In this document: positions 46,504 through 60,200 of the stretch, one piece after another
Position numbering within the stretch: position 1 is the first letter of the stretch
Layout of the letters: each line of letters opens with the position of its first letter
DNA from: Setophaga petechia
Taxonomy: Eukaryota > Chordata > Aves > Passeriformes > Parulidae
Assembly: GCA_024362935.1 (NCBI GenBank)
Contig: JANCRA010000007.1
Span: 16,028,003-16,092,002, forward strand
Direction: 5' to 3'
Length of the DNA: 64,000 bases
The notes under the pieces: generated by a model
Databases searched by the model: none
Seen by the model: only the letters and a program-made list of their open reading frames with translations
Told to the model about the DNA's origin: nothing
Translations under genes and position numbers: made by a program

Positions 46504-48162
46504 TTAAAAAAGGCACTTTGTACTAATGACAGCTCCTTTCACCAGGTTCCTGTTGCTGTGTTTACTTTTGAGATCACTATGTATTGTGGTTAACTTAATG
46601 CTTCAGAAATCATAAGTTGCTTCCTATCAACATCTCTACTAAGTCAAATGACAACACACCAAGACACTTCTCCCTCTTCCTACTCTCCACAGAAACAGTA
46701 CTGGTTTTTTTCCTGCACTTAGTTGTAAAAATTTAATCTCTGAAGGTTTCCCTCTGTCCTAATCTCCACAAGTCAGAAATCAAATTCAAAGATAAAAAAT
46801 TCACCCTCCCTTTTGCTAGCAACTTAGTCTATTAGAAAAATGTAGTTAATTACTGAGAATGCACCCCACATCCACACCATCCTTTAGGGAAAAAATAATT
46901 ATGCAGAAGCCAATAAAGAAAGAGAGTAAGATCTGGAGCTTTCTATACACTAGCTCTTGTGTTACACAATAGAAGTCTTTATAATTGGTAGCTGACTCTC
47001 TGAACTGTGAGATCACCAACTTGACAAAATATTTCCAGCTCCTTTGTTCACTGTATTTTCCAGCTGAATAAGCTATTCAGAAAGGCATCACAAAGCAGAA
47101 GGTCTTTAAATCAGACACCACTTTGTGTTAAGAGCTGCCAGACCTGCTCAAGCTAGACAAGATAGCCCTGAAAATCCCTGATCAGCTGGTGCTTAAAGAT
47201 TCACTGGCTTTGGACAGAAGATGCAGTGTGTCAGTATGCAGAGCACTTGCCAATTCTAATGCTGTACAGCCTTCCAGAACCACTGTTTCCTTGCAAATTT
47301 TTGCTGCTTGCCAAAAACTGTCTCCCTGGTCTGCTCCTTTTCAGAGGAACTTCAGAGAAGTCCATTGGCCTGAGTATTTTATTTGCTTCAAAGACATTGA
47401 GCCTAGCCAGCTTTTTTTTTTTTCATCTATTAGTACTACAATCACAATTAGTCACATGGATATTTAAAAGTAATGAAAGCGCAAAAAAAGTTAAAGTTCT
47501 TGAATTTTATAGTAAGTTTCTGTCTCTTGTGTTCACAGCAGGTTTACAAACAGTCATGCACTGTCCTGGTGCACAGCACTGCAGTGTTGCTTTGACTATT
47601 GAACTTCATGGCAATGCCTCAAGAGCATGACTCTAAATGTATCTCATGGCCCACCAGAGAGTATGCCTGCTTTGTTCCACTTATTTCCATTGCACTCAGG
47701 AAACACATCCTTTATATTTCCCACAAGCTTGCACAGATAAGTGCATGAACATGGTAACACAAAAAAATGAGTAATTCTCAGTAACTCCGGATTACACATT
47801 GTTAGACAAAAGAGTCTCAGCAGATGAAAATGAAGAACAATACTGTACTTACAAGAACCATGCCTTCAAGATTTATTTTCCTGCAGCTGTACCAACCTGT
47901 ATACAGTTGAGTATATTGGAAAAAGTATAACTTTAAGAAAGCAAAAAAATAAAACAGTGTGGGGGGCACTTCAAGTTGACAGTCATTTTAGCAACTGTTA
48001 TTTTATACTGGCCAGGTATATTAGACCATACAAAAAGCATTTAATCAATCAATCTAGAAAGGACAAGTCTCTTCTATAAAAGGATAGATCTAGGTTCAGT
48101 AATCAAAGAAGCATTATCAACTACTTATAGGCAGATGTACATCTACTTTACATGTCTAAAGA

Positions 48163-48165
<3 letters not shown>

Positions 48166-48195
<30 letters not shown>
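48166..48195. repeat. (AT)15 microsatellite
   Basis: Uninterrupted AT dinucleotide run of about 30 bases in VCL intron 1. Confidence 0.95.
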
Positions 48196-48197
<2 letters not shown>

Positions 48198-51100
48198 ACT
48201 TTTCTGCTATAGCTAGCAAGGTAGCTATATAGCTATCTTAAATCTTCAAATAGAAGTAACATATAGGATAAAAGTCAACTCCTCTTCTGTTGTTTGGAGG
48301 TTTTCTGTGGAGATTTTTATCCTCAAAAGAACTGTCCTAAACTCCAGAGACATTTCTCTTCCAAGTCCATCCATATCCTCAGCACTGTATACCACAGAAG
48401 ACACATAAGATTTCAAGGAGCTTCAATGATGCATCAATTAAAAATATCCACTACCTTTCTAGTAAAAAGGACTTTCAACTTTGTTTTAAGCACCAACATA
48501 GAATGTACTTTTGAACTTGTTTAAATAGAAAACCGTGTTTGCATAGCTGATATTTAACCTTCCATTTACTACTCTTTGCAGTTGTTGCCAAGGTATAGAA
48601 ATGGCATGTAAAAAACAAATGTACTCCACATAACACTTCACAGGAAAAGTCGCAAAACATAAAGAGATATTAATGAGTGAAAATATACATCCTCAAAAAA
48701 GTTTAGTGGGTTTGCCCTTCTAGCTTTGTGGTTAGGGGTTTCTGTTGCTTTGTTTCCTACTTAGTTTTCACAAGATCCTGTTTTTTTCAGATTGAACTTT
48801 ACATGGCCTAAGCAAGTTTTGGACACATTGCAGTGTAACACAAGGTTAACAACTACCCTCCTCATAGTCCAATACCAACAAAATGAGGATTTTTTTTTTC
48901 TCCTTGAAGTTGTATCTACATTCCTTATTTCAGACAGGTAGCTTGTCCAGCTTCATGCTAATACAAAACAATCATCTGAGAAACACATTTTATTTCTAGC
49001 CAACAGTACACATGATTCTTGCTTGGGTTTTGGATATTCTTACCTCCTAAGATGATCTTTCCTTAACTTACTGGGAAGTGACAGACTGATACAGAAGCTT
49101 CAGCTATTACAGTGTTGGAGTGGCACTTACTCATGATTCCAAAGAAACTGCCATGACTAACACACTTAAACAACCATAATTTCAACACTGCACATTACAG
49201 AGTAAGGGGAACTCTCAAGCAAACCTGACCAAGACAGTTTCCTAATTACAACTTCTACCCCATATTAATTTCCCAACTCTGCAATTTGGAGATTACAGAC
49301 AAATCAGATAAATAAAGAGTGAGCCACTTCCCTTCTTGCTCCCGGCTCAAAAAGCAGGGAACAAGAGGCAGACAAGTCAAGAAATTTAAAGGAAATGGGA
49401 CACACAAAGGTCAAAGAGCATATATATATATATGGCCTCTGAAAAACCTTCTAGGGATGTAGCTATAAGCAGGAGGAAGAGATTGAGATTTCCTGCTCCT
49501 GCTTTTAACCTTGTTTGCCAGTCTCCTGCAAGTCCTATTTGGGACTGATTAGTACAAAATCAGCAGCTTTAGGCTTTCTGATGTGGAGAATTTTCTTCAT
49601 GGAAAAGAAAGAAAAGGTTTTCTGGCCAAGTTTCTTCCTTATAAGCTGTTTTGCAGTTTTTTGTCATTTCTGCTTCTATTGTAGGAAAAATAAGACAAGG
49701 TCCCTTGCTTACCTTCTTACCCTGCTAGAGAGAGCAAACAACAGCTGCTCAGTGAGGAGAAATAACTTTTTCTGTAATTCTAAGAGAGTTTGCTTAAACA
49801 GACAAGCATTCAGTCATATGCAGCTCTTTTTACTTGTGCAGTTTGAAAATAAAAACTGCACATATCACATCAAATAAACCACAAAAATAATTAAGATGGG
49901 AGTCCAAAGTTTATTGTTTAAGGGTAATTTTATTTATTTTTTAAACAAAGATTCCTCTGAATGCCTCTGTTGACAATACTAGTTTGACAATTTGCCAAAT
50001 GCTGGAAGGGACATTTTCCTCACAGCTTATATGATTTCCTCTGTTAAAAGGGAAGATGACCTTAGAAGAATTAGTTCTTGCAATGTTCCAGAAGCTTAAT
50101 TTAAAACATCTGTCATTTTAGCAAGGAGCCTTAAAATATTCCTTCACCATCACCCCGTGAACACAGAACAGCCCTGGCTGTTACCCCCATGGCTCCCCCA
50201 AGAAATAAGCTGCAGTATGAGTTTTGCTTGACAAACCCAAGTGCCACACAAAGGGATTTAAGTCTGTAAGCTGTAAAAGCAGCTTTATCAGAGGACAACT
50301 CAAAAATCCACTCCCTGGTTTATGCATTAGTCCATGTCTTGCTTTCAGAAAGGACTGTGACAATAGTAGGAGCATTAAATCACAAATCAAAACTTTTTAT
50401 TCACCAGTTCAGTCCTATCAAGTTCCCTGCAACTTCTTCACAAATTTCTTTAGATGTCTATCCTGAAAAAAATAAAATAAAGTATTTGCTTTAATTCTAC
50501 AGTGACAACAGTCCCTACACTGCACAGCCACATATATAATCCATCTAAAAATTGAATTAACCAGTAACACAATTAACCACACATCCTGCATCTTCAATTA
50601 AAACAAACCTAGATATCATGACTAGGAACAAAGAATCAAGCTGAGCTAGAAGCAAGCCAAAGTCACACCAAATTTAATCTAACTCCTTGCTGGCATAGAT
50701 GAAATGTATTTCAGTCTGGACTGAAAAAATAAAATGTGGGCAGAGAGAAATAAATCCTCATGAAATAATTTTCAATTCAGGTTCCATATTGAGGGGTCTT
50801 ACTCACACAAGACAACATAAGGAAAACGATGACTGAAATTTATGATATCCAGTTGTGAATCCTATACCTTTCAGAGGTCATTCCTTGGACAAGGCTTGTC
50901 CACTGAAGGCCTAGAAAGGAGGCCCTTTATCACACACCGATTCAGAGACCAGTTTGTCTCAGTAACTTCAGAAGTGCCAAGGGCTCAGTAAGTACTTTCC
51001 AATTGTTCAGTTTTCCTTTTGTGAAACCAGTCATCAGAGCCCAATTACACGGAAAGTTTTTTGGAAGAAGCCCTGGCAGGAAAGAGAATCAAAACAGGAC

Positions 51101-54100
51101 TTGGCAGTTTACCTTTGCTCTTATCAGTCACAGGATTTTGCTGCAACCCCCACTGGCATTACGTACACTGTCAAGAAGATCCAGTTGTTGGTATTCCTTC
51201 CATCTCACTAAGCTCTATTAGAAATACAGGTGTTGGAGTGAATGTTTATCATGCCCTAACCCCTAGCTGCCATAATCCATGTGGTAAATCAGTCAAAACA
51301 GGATTGTGTACATCCTGGCATAGCAGCATAGCACCAAACTTTGTCAGACACAAGTTAAACAGCTTTGGGCTGTACCACAAAATTATTTTATCTTATCTGA
51401 ATTTACAAGGCACTCAAAAATTATCATATACAACCAGCTTCCAGTAAAAACAGGACTTTTACAAACTCTGAACAGAAAAGTCAAGCAATGGTAAAGTGTT
51501 TTTAGAAAAATCTAAGTGAACAGGTTTACAGGTCACTCCTCACAATCTCATCCTTGTCATTTAATACAACTGAAAAAGTGAGTCTTAAGCTACAACTATT
51601 TTTTTCGACACAAACTTTTGTTTTTCTTTCAAAGGCTCTCAGAAGCCTTAAAAAAGCAAATTTCCAATCTCTTCATCATTCCACTCATCTTGCTTTGAAT
51701 TATAAATAGGATTGATATGTCAATTGCAATCAGTGAATTTACCACTGCTTTAAGAAGCTTTAGAGTTTTCTACTTGTCTGTAGGTGAACAGGCCTATATC
51801 ATTAGAGATGGAAAGAAGTCCAAAGAAATGTGCAGCTAAATTCTCCTCCTACCTTTAGTTCACACCAAATGAGCACTGCACATATCCCAGCAGCAAGCCA
51901 GTCCCAAGTCTGGCTTGAAGCCAGGCCCAATGCTAAGGAGACTGGTGAATCAGAGCCTATCCCCTGTCCTTTCAGCCAGCATGGAAGCTGTGTCCTCCTC
52001 CTGGTTTTCTCATGATTGCCCTGCAGACTGCATTCCACCCATAGCAGGGTACAATTCCAAAGTCATCTGGCAAGCAAATTAGAACACACCAGCCATCTGG
52101 TCCCCAGCAGCAGCAAACTGACCTACCTGTCTGCACTGATGGTTAAGAAAAATTTAACTGGCTTAGGGCTAAGGAAATTCTGCTGTCCACTTAAAATACA
52201 GAACTATGAAACAAGAAGCATATGGAAAACAGAGAGCAACATCATTTGGATACCAAAAAACTTCCTCATGTTGCTAGTACCTACTAACTCTGTTACCAGT
52301 ACAGAGCTGAGGCCCAGATGGTTTGGCAAATTACAGGATTAACTTCACAAAAGTTAAGTAAACACATACTGATTATGTGATATTTTTAACAGAACTATTA
52401 TACTTTGGAAATTAGTTCTTTCATGAAAATAAGAGTTTCTTCTTCCAAACCAATAGTTCAAATTAAAAGTACTTTAGGACATTATAACTCTATTTCAGTC
52501 AAATAACATAATTCATGTAAGTAATCTCTAACCCTTGGACATTTACAAAACTCACCAGGAAACATAAGATACAACAACTGTAGTCTAGAAATTAGATTGA
52601 GAGCTGCTAACAGCTACCTTTACAAGAAAATCTAAAGACAACACCACATACCAAACAGCACTGCAGTCTCCAAAAGCTCTTCCAGCTCATTTCCATGTAC
52701 TCACATCTGTGATAAAGAATTTCAGAGCACCTGTTAAGACAAATCCTGTTGCATGTGTACACACATATTAGGACTGAACTAAAAGATAACTTAGCTCCAA
52801 AATCATGTTTTCTCATTATTCAGATGCTTGTCTGAAAAACAAGAAACCAGACACCAAGATTCTGTTGGTAGATTGACACCATCTTGGACAATGTGCTAAT
52901 ATCTGCATGTAGCAGAGGATTTGATGGATGAGGAACTCCATCATGCCCCAGAAACTCAGATGCATCCTGTCCTCCCAGCATTTCAAGTGTTAAGTCAAGT
53001 AGAAGCATCCAGAAAGTTTAGTAATCTTAAAGCTTTTTGGCCCTGTTGGCAAGAGGGCAATAGTAAGAAGTGTCATCATAAGAAGTGTGCAGATCATATC
53101 AAATGGAAGGCAGATTTGGCTCCAGATAGAGCAGGGCTGCCTATAAGAAACTGTGATTCTGATACAGATAAATATTGTACTGCAGCATCTCTAAACCAAC
53201 CCAAGTTACAGCTACACATAGATAATAACTGAGTCCACCCAGTTTGTTTTTTCCTTCATCAGAAGGATAAACTAACTTATTACTGTTCACAGATCACAAC
53301 ATAAGTTACTATTCCACTTATCCACATGCTGGCACACATATTCAAGAAGCTAAAAAAAAGCAAAGACAAAATGTGTTTCCTATTACTTACTCAGTAACTT
53401 TCAAATATAGAACAATGCTACAGTTTCTTTCTCTACTGTTCTACATCTGAAAATTACTGATGTAGTAACTGACTGTATCAGCCACAAGGCAGATATCCAA
53501 TAAAACTATCCTAATTTCCCTTTGCCATTAAATTAACTACAAAATCTGTTGTTACCTTTTATAACCCATTTTACTTTTTGAAAACACTGCTGATTTGACA
53601 GGTATTGCTACCTAAATGAGACATTTAAAAATGTCACAACTGAAAATGTAGGATGGCTACCAGGCCCTGAATTTTAGGATTGTCCAATTGTTATGCTTGT
53701 ACTGAGTTCTGAAAACCAGACCACTCAACACTGATTTTCCCTCTTGCACAGAAAGAGTGGCACCACTTCCCTTATCAGCTCTGTCCTAGAGGATCAGTGG
53801 TTCCAGAGAACTGATTTTTTTTTCCTCTAAGTTCATGGCAGAAATCGTTCCCTGCAGGAAAACAGAATAAGAAGAAAACACTGATCTAGAATTCCTTTAT
53901 TGATAAAGTAATATTTTCCACTATGTCTTTAATATATTGAAAATATCTTCACATGCTCACTAATATATGACTCAAGCAACAGAAATTCACAGCATTAAAT
54001 CTTTTGTCATAAGCTCTGCAACAGCAAATGTAACCTGACCATCAAGATACATAGTACACAGAGTTCTATAGCAATTATCCACCTTCTATAGCACACTGGA

Positions 54101-54194
54101 CAAGTTGTCTTTTATAAGTCCCACTTTACTTGTCCAACAGCTATTTCTAGTGTACACCGAGTTCCTGGTGCAAATTACTGCTCATATTTTAAAT

Positions 54195-54240
54195 GAAATC
54201 TTCTAAGAGCTACAACAAATCTTCTAAGAGAAAGCTACAA
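54195..54240. repeat. Imperfect tandem duplication, about 22-24 base unit
   Basis: aaatcttctaagag followed by a ctacaa element occurs twice in succession, with three extra bases in the second copy. Confidence 0.8.
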
Positions 54241-57200
54241 GAGTATCTAGTTACATTAAAGAGAAATTAAAGAAATGCCATGCTATTATGGTTATTTTTA
54301 CTCAGAGAAAAATTGAAGTGAAACCTACATAAAATTGACTGAGGTTCCTGTTCACCATGCTTTGACTTTCTTGAGGAAAAGGGAGCATTTTATAGGTGTG
54401 GCAGAGACTCAAAGACCACTTCACCTGCTACAGTTAAGCCAGTGGTTTGGCAATTACTAGGCCTTCACAATCCATTTTTTGTCATTGTATCAGAGCAAGC
54501 TAAATAAATAGTGACCTTTTTGCTGCTACTGCGTAATTCCAGAGAAACCTCATTTATTTGTTTCTGTTGTTCAGCATAACTATTGTGCTGCAAAAGCTGC
54601 AAAGACAGCTATGCTCGTGAAAGTGATTATTACTGTAGTCCAAACACCAGTCAGTTTAATTTGTTAGCTCACTTGAAAACCTGTAAGGGTTACGCAGTAA
54701 TTTGAAAAAGCAACACTTGTAAGAAAACTTCTTACAAAGTGTAAAACCAGAAGCTTTTGAAGACTTAGCTGAAGGGCAAACAGACACCTGTATACACACT
54801 CAGAGGCTGAAATGTGAAGCACCTTTTGTGATTTATCTTGACCAAAGTTACAAAAACTCCTACGATTTTAATAACAATAATAACAGGCACATCAAAACAA
54901 GCTAAACTTCCAGTAACTTCCATCCGGGTGCTTGATGCAGCAATCTTTTTCTAGTGATAACTCTTTAGATAAATATTCAGTGCATCACATAGCTCAGAAT
55001 TAAAAACCTCCTCTAATCAAGTACATGAGTATCTGTTAGCAACTTAGAAGGTTTTTCACTCAGTTATGTATTACTATACCCCCATTCCTTGCCCATGAAC
55101 AGACAGGTATCATACACATTTATAAGAAGTCTATTTGTTCTAACTGTAAGCTTGTGGTCACCAGGAACCAAATCCACCCCAAAATGCTCACAGCTCACAA
55201 CATATCTGTGTCTCACATGTACTGACTATCAGTCTAGTCAAAGTCAGTTTCTGCTCCTTCTGGCAAGTGTTTGTACAGGTGAACAAAACAAAACCTGCAT
55301 AAAAGAAGGAAGCTTTATTAATGCTTCCCTCCTCTAAAACAATGTGCAGTTGCAATGTGCAGCCTCCTGAAAATTCAGGAAAAGTTTGGAGGCCAGGAGA
55401 AGCAGCAAGCCAGCTGAAATAAGTTCTAGATGACAGCTTTTAACAGCTCCCCTGCTTGACAGGAAGAGTCAGACTTCTGACACTGAAGAGCTGATACCTG
55501 GCAAATAGATGAAAGATGAGAATGAGTTGATATTTGATATGGACTTTCCTGGCTCAGCCTTTAATAAGCTTCCATTTTGATGCACCCATTCAAAAAGAAA
55601 GGCTGAGAACATTCATTAGTTTCCCATGACACAATGACTTAACTAAGGTGACCAGAGTGCCTCTCATGTGTTCGGGGGTGAGAACACACAACCATTTCTC
55701 ATACTGCTACTGTAGCACTTCTGTGACTACACTCATTTATGAAATTAATGGCCATAGCTCTTTTCTTGCATGCTTTTCAGCATTTAAGGAGGTGCAGGCT
55801 TGTGTCTAGCTCATTCTAAGGTTCAGCTACTAAAAGGAAGTTCAAATTGAATACCATTGTACCTTACTATTCCCACAAACACATGTTAAACATTGAGCAA
55901 TGAGACCAGAACAGCTGCAACATACCCAAACATTTAAAGCTGCATACACAAAGATAGCTGAACATAAAGCTTGTCAAGTTCACCAAAGCAGTACTTTCTC
56001 AACTCTGCTAGTCACCATTTTATTTATGTACCATATGTACCTTAGGTCAAAGATTAAGCATGATATTTGCTGAAATGAAACCAACTTAAGCCATCCCAAA
56101 AACTCAGTTTAGTATGAAAACTGCTTGCCTGTAGTTTTCCTCTCACAGACTATAAGCTCTAATTATCTTTCACTGGTAGACACAGACTGAGGAGCTGAAG
56201 GCAGGAAGTGCTTTGTTGTTAGAAACAGGGAAGAATTGATTGGGAAAGCCAATGACAGGTGGAGTAACCATTAAATGGTAGGATTAAGAATCCTGAAAGG
56301 AAAAAACTAGACAAATCAGAGCTTGAGCTTCAGAACCAACTTTAGCCTCTTCAGGGACCTAACTGGAGAAATCACATAGAATACAGTCCTAGAAAGAGAA
56401 ATTCTGGAGAGCTGGTTCATCCTGGTGAGCAGGAAGACAAGTCCAAGGGCAGGAGGCCTGCCTGAATGAACTGTGCTCCTGCTGGAGGAGCAGAGACCTT
56501 AGCTGAGCACACAGGGATGGGGTCCAGCCCCAAGTGTATCTAGAGTTGAACCTAGTGAGGGGCATGAAAAACAAAAAATGCTTGTGTAAACACAGCAGCA
56601 AAACAAGGACTAGGTAAAATATGGGCCCAGTATGGGATAGGTGTGGATGTCTGACCACAACACAAAAAATTATGTACTCAAAAACTTACTTACCTCTGTC
56701 TTTTCTGAGGCTATCTGCCTTCAGCAACCTCAGGTCCCTAAAATAATCTGAGAGTTTGGCACAAGGAAAATCCATTTGCTACTCTGTGGGTGTAACCATT
56801 GATTTAAAATGCAATGCAACATTATTACAATAGGTCTCTTCATAAGTATCCTAGGCCAACACCAACAGAAACAGCTTGTTTCTTTCTCCATTCTTCACTG
56901 GAGAAACCTAACATGAATCATCAGTTTCCTACCCTGCCCATGAAGTCAAAATACTTGTTTTTTCAGTGAGACAAAGTTGATGATGATGAAATCTAACCCT
57001 AAGAGTCAACAAGCTGACAGTTTCAGAAACTCTGGAATGGCTTTGATAATGAAGAGGTTTTTGGTTTTTTGCTTTTGTCCCCCTTCATTAGTCACTATCG
57101 TTATCCATTGTTCATTATTCATGTGTTAAATAGCTCTCCTGAAGCACCAGAACAACACTGACTTCTGAAAAGAAGATATGTTACAAAGTGAGTTGTTCAA

Positions 57201-60200
57201 TATATTTTGACACACGTTTGGTTCTAGTCTCAGGATATGGACAAGTGCAAGTCATACCTCAGTACACTTTAATTATTAGGCAAAGAAAGCAAAGGAAAGG
57301 TTTGTGCCCTCTATTGATTCTCTAGTCAGTTATTCATATCCCCACAGAAACACCAGGGCCTGATTTACTCCAGGGACAAACCAGACCCACTTCCAAGCAC
57401 TGTGCATGTAGGGGCATGCCCCCATTCTCCCCCCTCCCAGCTCAGTTTTGAGCTGCTGGGATGCTCAGCTCCTGTCTGGAAGAAATCCTCATAGGTGAAA
57501 TATGAACTGCAAAGAAGATCCAGCCTTCATTTGATAATTTCATCTGCCCATGCAGCAAGTCATCTTCTACCCACAAAGCATCTTCAGAAATGAAGGTAGC
57601 TGCAATATTCATTCATCTGGTCTATTTCCAGATGGTTCAACATAAGTTGTTACTCTAGATTCCAAGTACAGGACAATATTAAGAGTTAATTCTCTCTCAC
57701 CTCTTGTCATAAAAATTAAGGAAGAAATTACACATCTAAATATTACAATTAACATAGTGGGTAAAATTTAACAACTATACAGTTACCAAAAAAAGACACT
57801 TCACTGTTCAACTTCAATAACAACAATACTGCCATGGCTGTGTTTAAAGATAAATGTCAGGAAAGCTATCAGTTTGCAAAAATTAAGAACTGTGGCTGCA
57901 GTGAAGTTCTGTATCAAGAACTGCTTCTCAGCATTTGAATGAGCAAGTGACAGAATAGAGTTAGTGCCACTAAAGGAAAAAAAATATTATATTGTAATAC
58001 TTGTAAATTACTCTGTGTTCTGAAGGTACATATTTCTCACCCATGGTTTTTTTTGGTTAATCTTTTATTAACCTCTAAAAGGAATTCCACATCTAGAGAC
58101 CAATATCACTATGTGGAGAAAAGTATCTTCTTGTTTCAAAATACAAAGCAAAACTACATCACTCTCTAAAGTTAAAAAACATCAGGAAGAATAAATGGCT
58201 AAAAACCATGGGTCCTTAACATGGGTTTAACTCTTCCCACACTGGTGTATTTGACTTATGCAGAAAAAAGCATTTAGTAAGTTTTTCAAAGCAGGAGTGG
58301 TATTCACCAGATTCGTGGCATATGGAACTTTTTAATCCAACTGCCACTTAAAGACTACCCATTCCACAATAATAGTCTCAGTTTTTATGGCCAAAAAAAG
58401 CAAGCTGCATATGAGGACACATTTAAGAATCTCTATGTACATTTAAAGGAAGAGAGAACAAAAGATTCCTTTTAAAGCTGATAAAGGAGACTGGAATAAA
58501 TTAAGTGTCCAAACACAATAACAGAACAAAGAGATGATTCCATTCAAATCAGAAACTAATTAATCACTTATGTAAAGATGACTCCTAACAGATAAAAGCA
58601 AGAAAGAAGTTTATGATGTGCTTTTGTTATTACAAAGTTGCTTTCTGTCTGATTAATCACTCTTCTCCCAGCTCCTCCCATACACACACCCTGATGGGGT
58701 TTATCCACTTTCTCAGAGCATATGGCCACAATTCCCAGAATGGTAAATGATCCCTGAAGAAATTGATGTGCACTGAAGAAGGATGTTCTAATAAAAAAAT
58801 AAAAGGGAAATTATTATTATTATTTGTAAAACACTAATCTCAGTTTTCTACTACTCACAGGTAAGACCTAGAAAGCTGTAGTGAAAGGACATTCTCTCAT
58901 GAGATCTTCAAGCTTATTCTAGTGTTCATTCACTTGTCACTAATTTTGAGCTCTGTAGAGTTCAGATTATCTGCTCTTTCAACCATTTCTTCCAGCTTCA
59001 AAACATAACATCATAAACTGGAAATAGGGAAGCACAGATCTATACATATCCCATGACAAGTTACAAACATCAAGGAAAAATGCAAAAACCACAACCTCCT
59101 CGAGAATCATCTTTTGTGCTGTGTAGAAATTCTGCAAGGAAAAAAGCTTCTCTTTTTCCTTTCTTCTCCATCCTTTTCCAAGATATATAAACATATTGCA
59201 AGCTAATTTGTCCCCTCAAAAGAGAGAAACACTAAGCTGCTCACAACAGCTCACTCCTGTCTCTGTAGTCTGAGTTACAGGCAAGTCAGCTATGCCAAAA
59301 GAAAACTCAGGATGATAAAGCTTTACCATCCACTCTCCTCAACAGTCAGAGCATTTCTCCTCATTCCAGGTATTGCCTGCGTATTTGACTTTTGCTGCTG
59401 GAATCATGACAAGGATTTCAAGGCAGGCTGCATTCTTCACAATTTCATCTGGTGGTAGACAATTTACAGCCTGGCCAGGGAAGATGGACAGCCCTTTCCA
59501 AATGGCCCTACAACCCCAAGCAACTTCTCACCTGTCAGAGGCCCTGGATGCAGACAGAATATGCCAGTGGCTTCAGATGATAGCTGCTTCTTCCTCTGCT
59601 GAGACAGGACAGCTGCTATAGCTACAGTAAATGCAACACTCCCACTGTGAACTCTTTTGTTTAGTTTAAACTTTATTTCTCTGCCAAAGTATTGGTATTA
59701 ATGCCATCTGTTTTAAGAGCCATCTGGGTACTTTTAGTTATGCCTAGATGGGGTGGGCTTCAGCTGGTGGTAGGTTAAGGAGACCAACCTCACAACTTTA
59801 GGAAGTCACAAAAACCTTTGACACACATGACTTTGACCCAGCAGTACAGGGTCTTGTTCCCATCAAGTACAATCTCCAGTCAAGCTTAATCTTACTCTAG
59901 ACTGCTTTTATTTACATTTTAAAATAGTACTTGGCCCAGACCTACTTAAAGGAAACATCTGATAAACCCTGACTATGAGACAAGATTTATAATCCAAGAG
60001 ACCCTTCCTGATAATTAGCCTGACCTAGTCAGGCCTGACCTGGCTAGTCACAGTTAGTAGCTGAGATACAGAAAGGTGTCAGTAGTGTTTCATAAGCCTC
60101 CAAACCTCAGTAAGTAAATACAGTCATATCACAGCATCCAACAATAACATCTTCTTGAGAAATGTGGTCATCAGCAATTTAATAGCAAGTAAAGCATTTT

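Noticed and set aside
47226..47630. 134-codon plus-strand open frame in VCL intron 1
   Set aside because: Phe/Leu-rich translation of T-rich DNA with no family resemblance and overlapping a second frame. No evidence for a gene.
49634..49645. Possible SRF CArG box (ccttataag)
   Set aside because: The required CC(A/T)6GG pattern is not met: the sequence continues c, not g. Not reported as a regulatory site.
52921..53232. 103-codon plus-strand open frame in VCL intron 1
   Set aside because: No recognised motif, no splice or promoter context, and an opposite-strand frame overlaps. Kept only as a chance frame.
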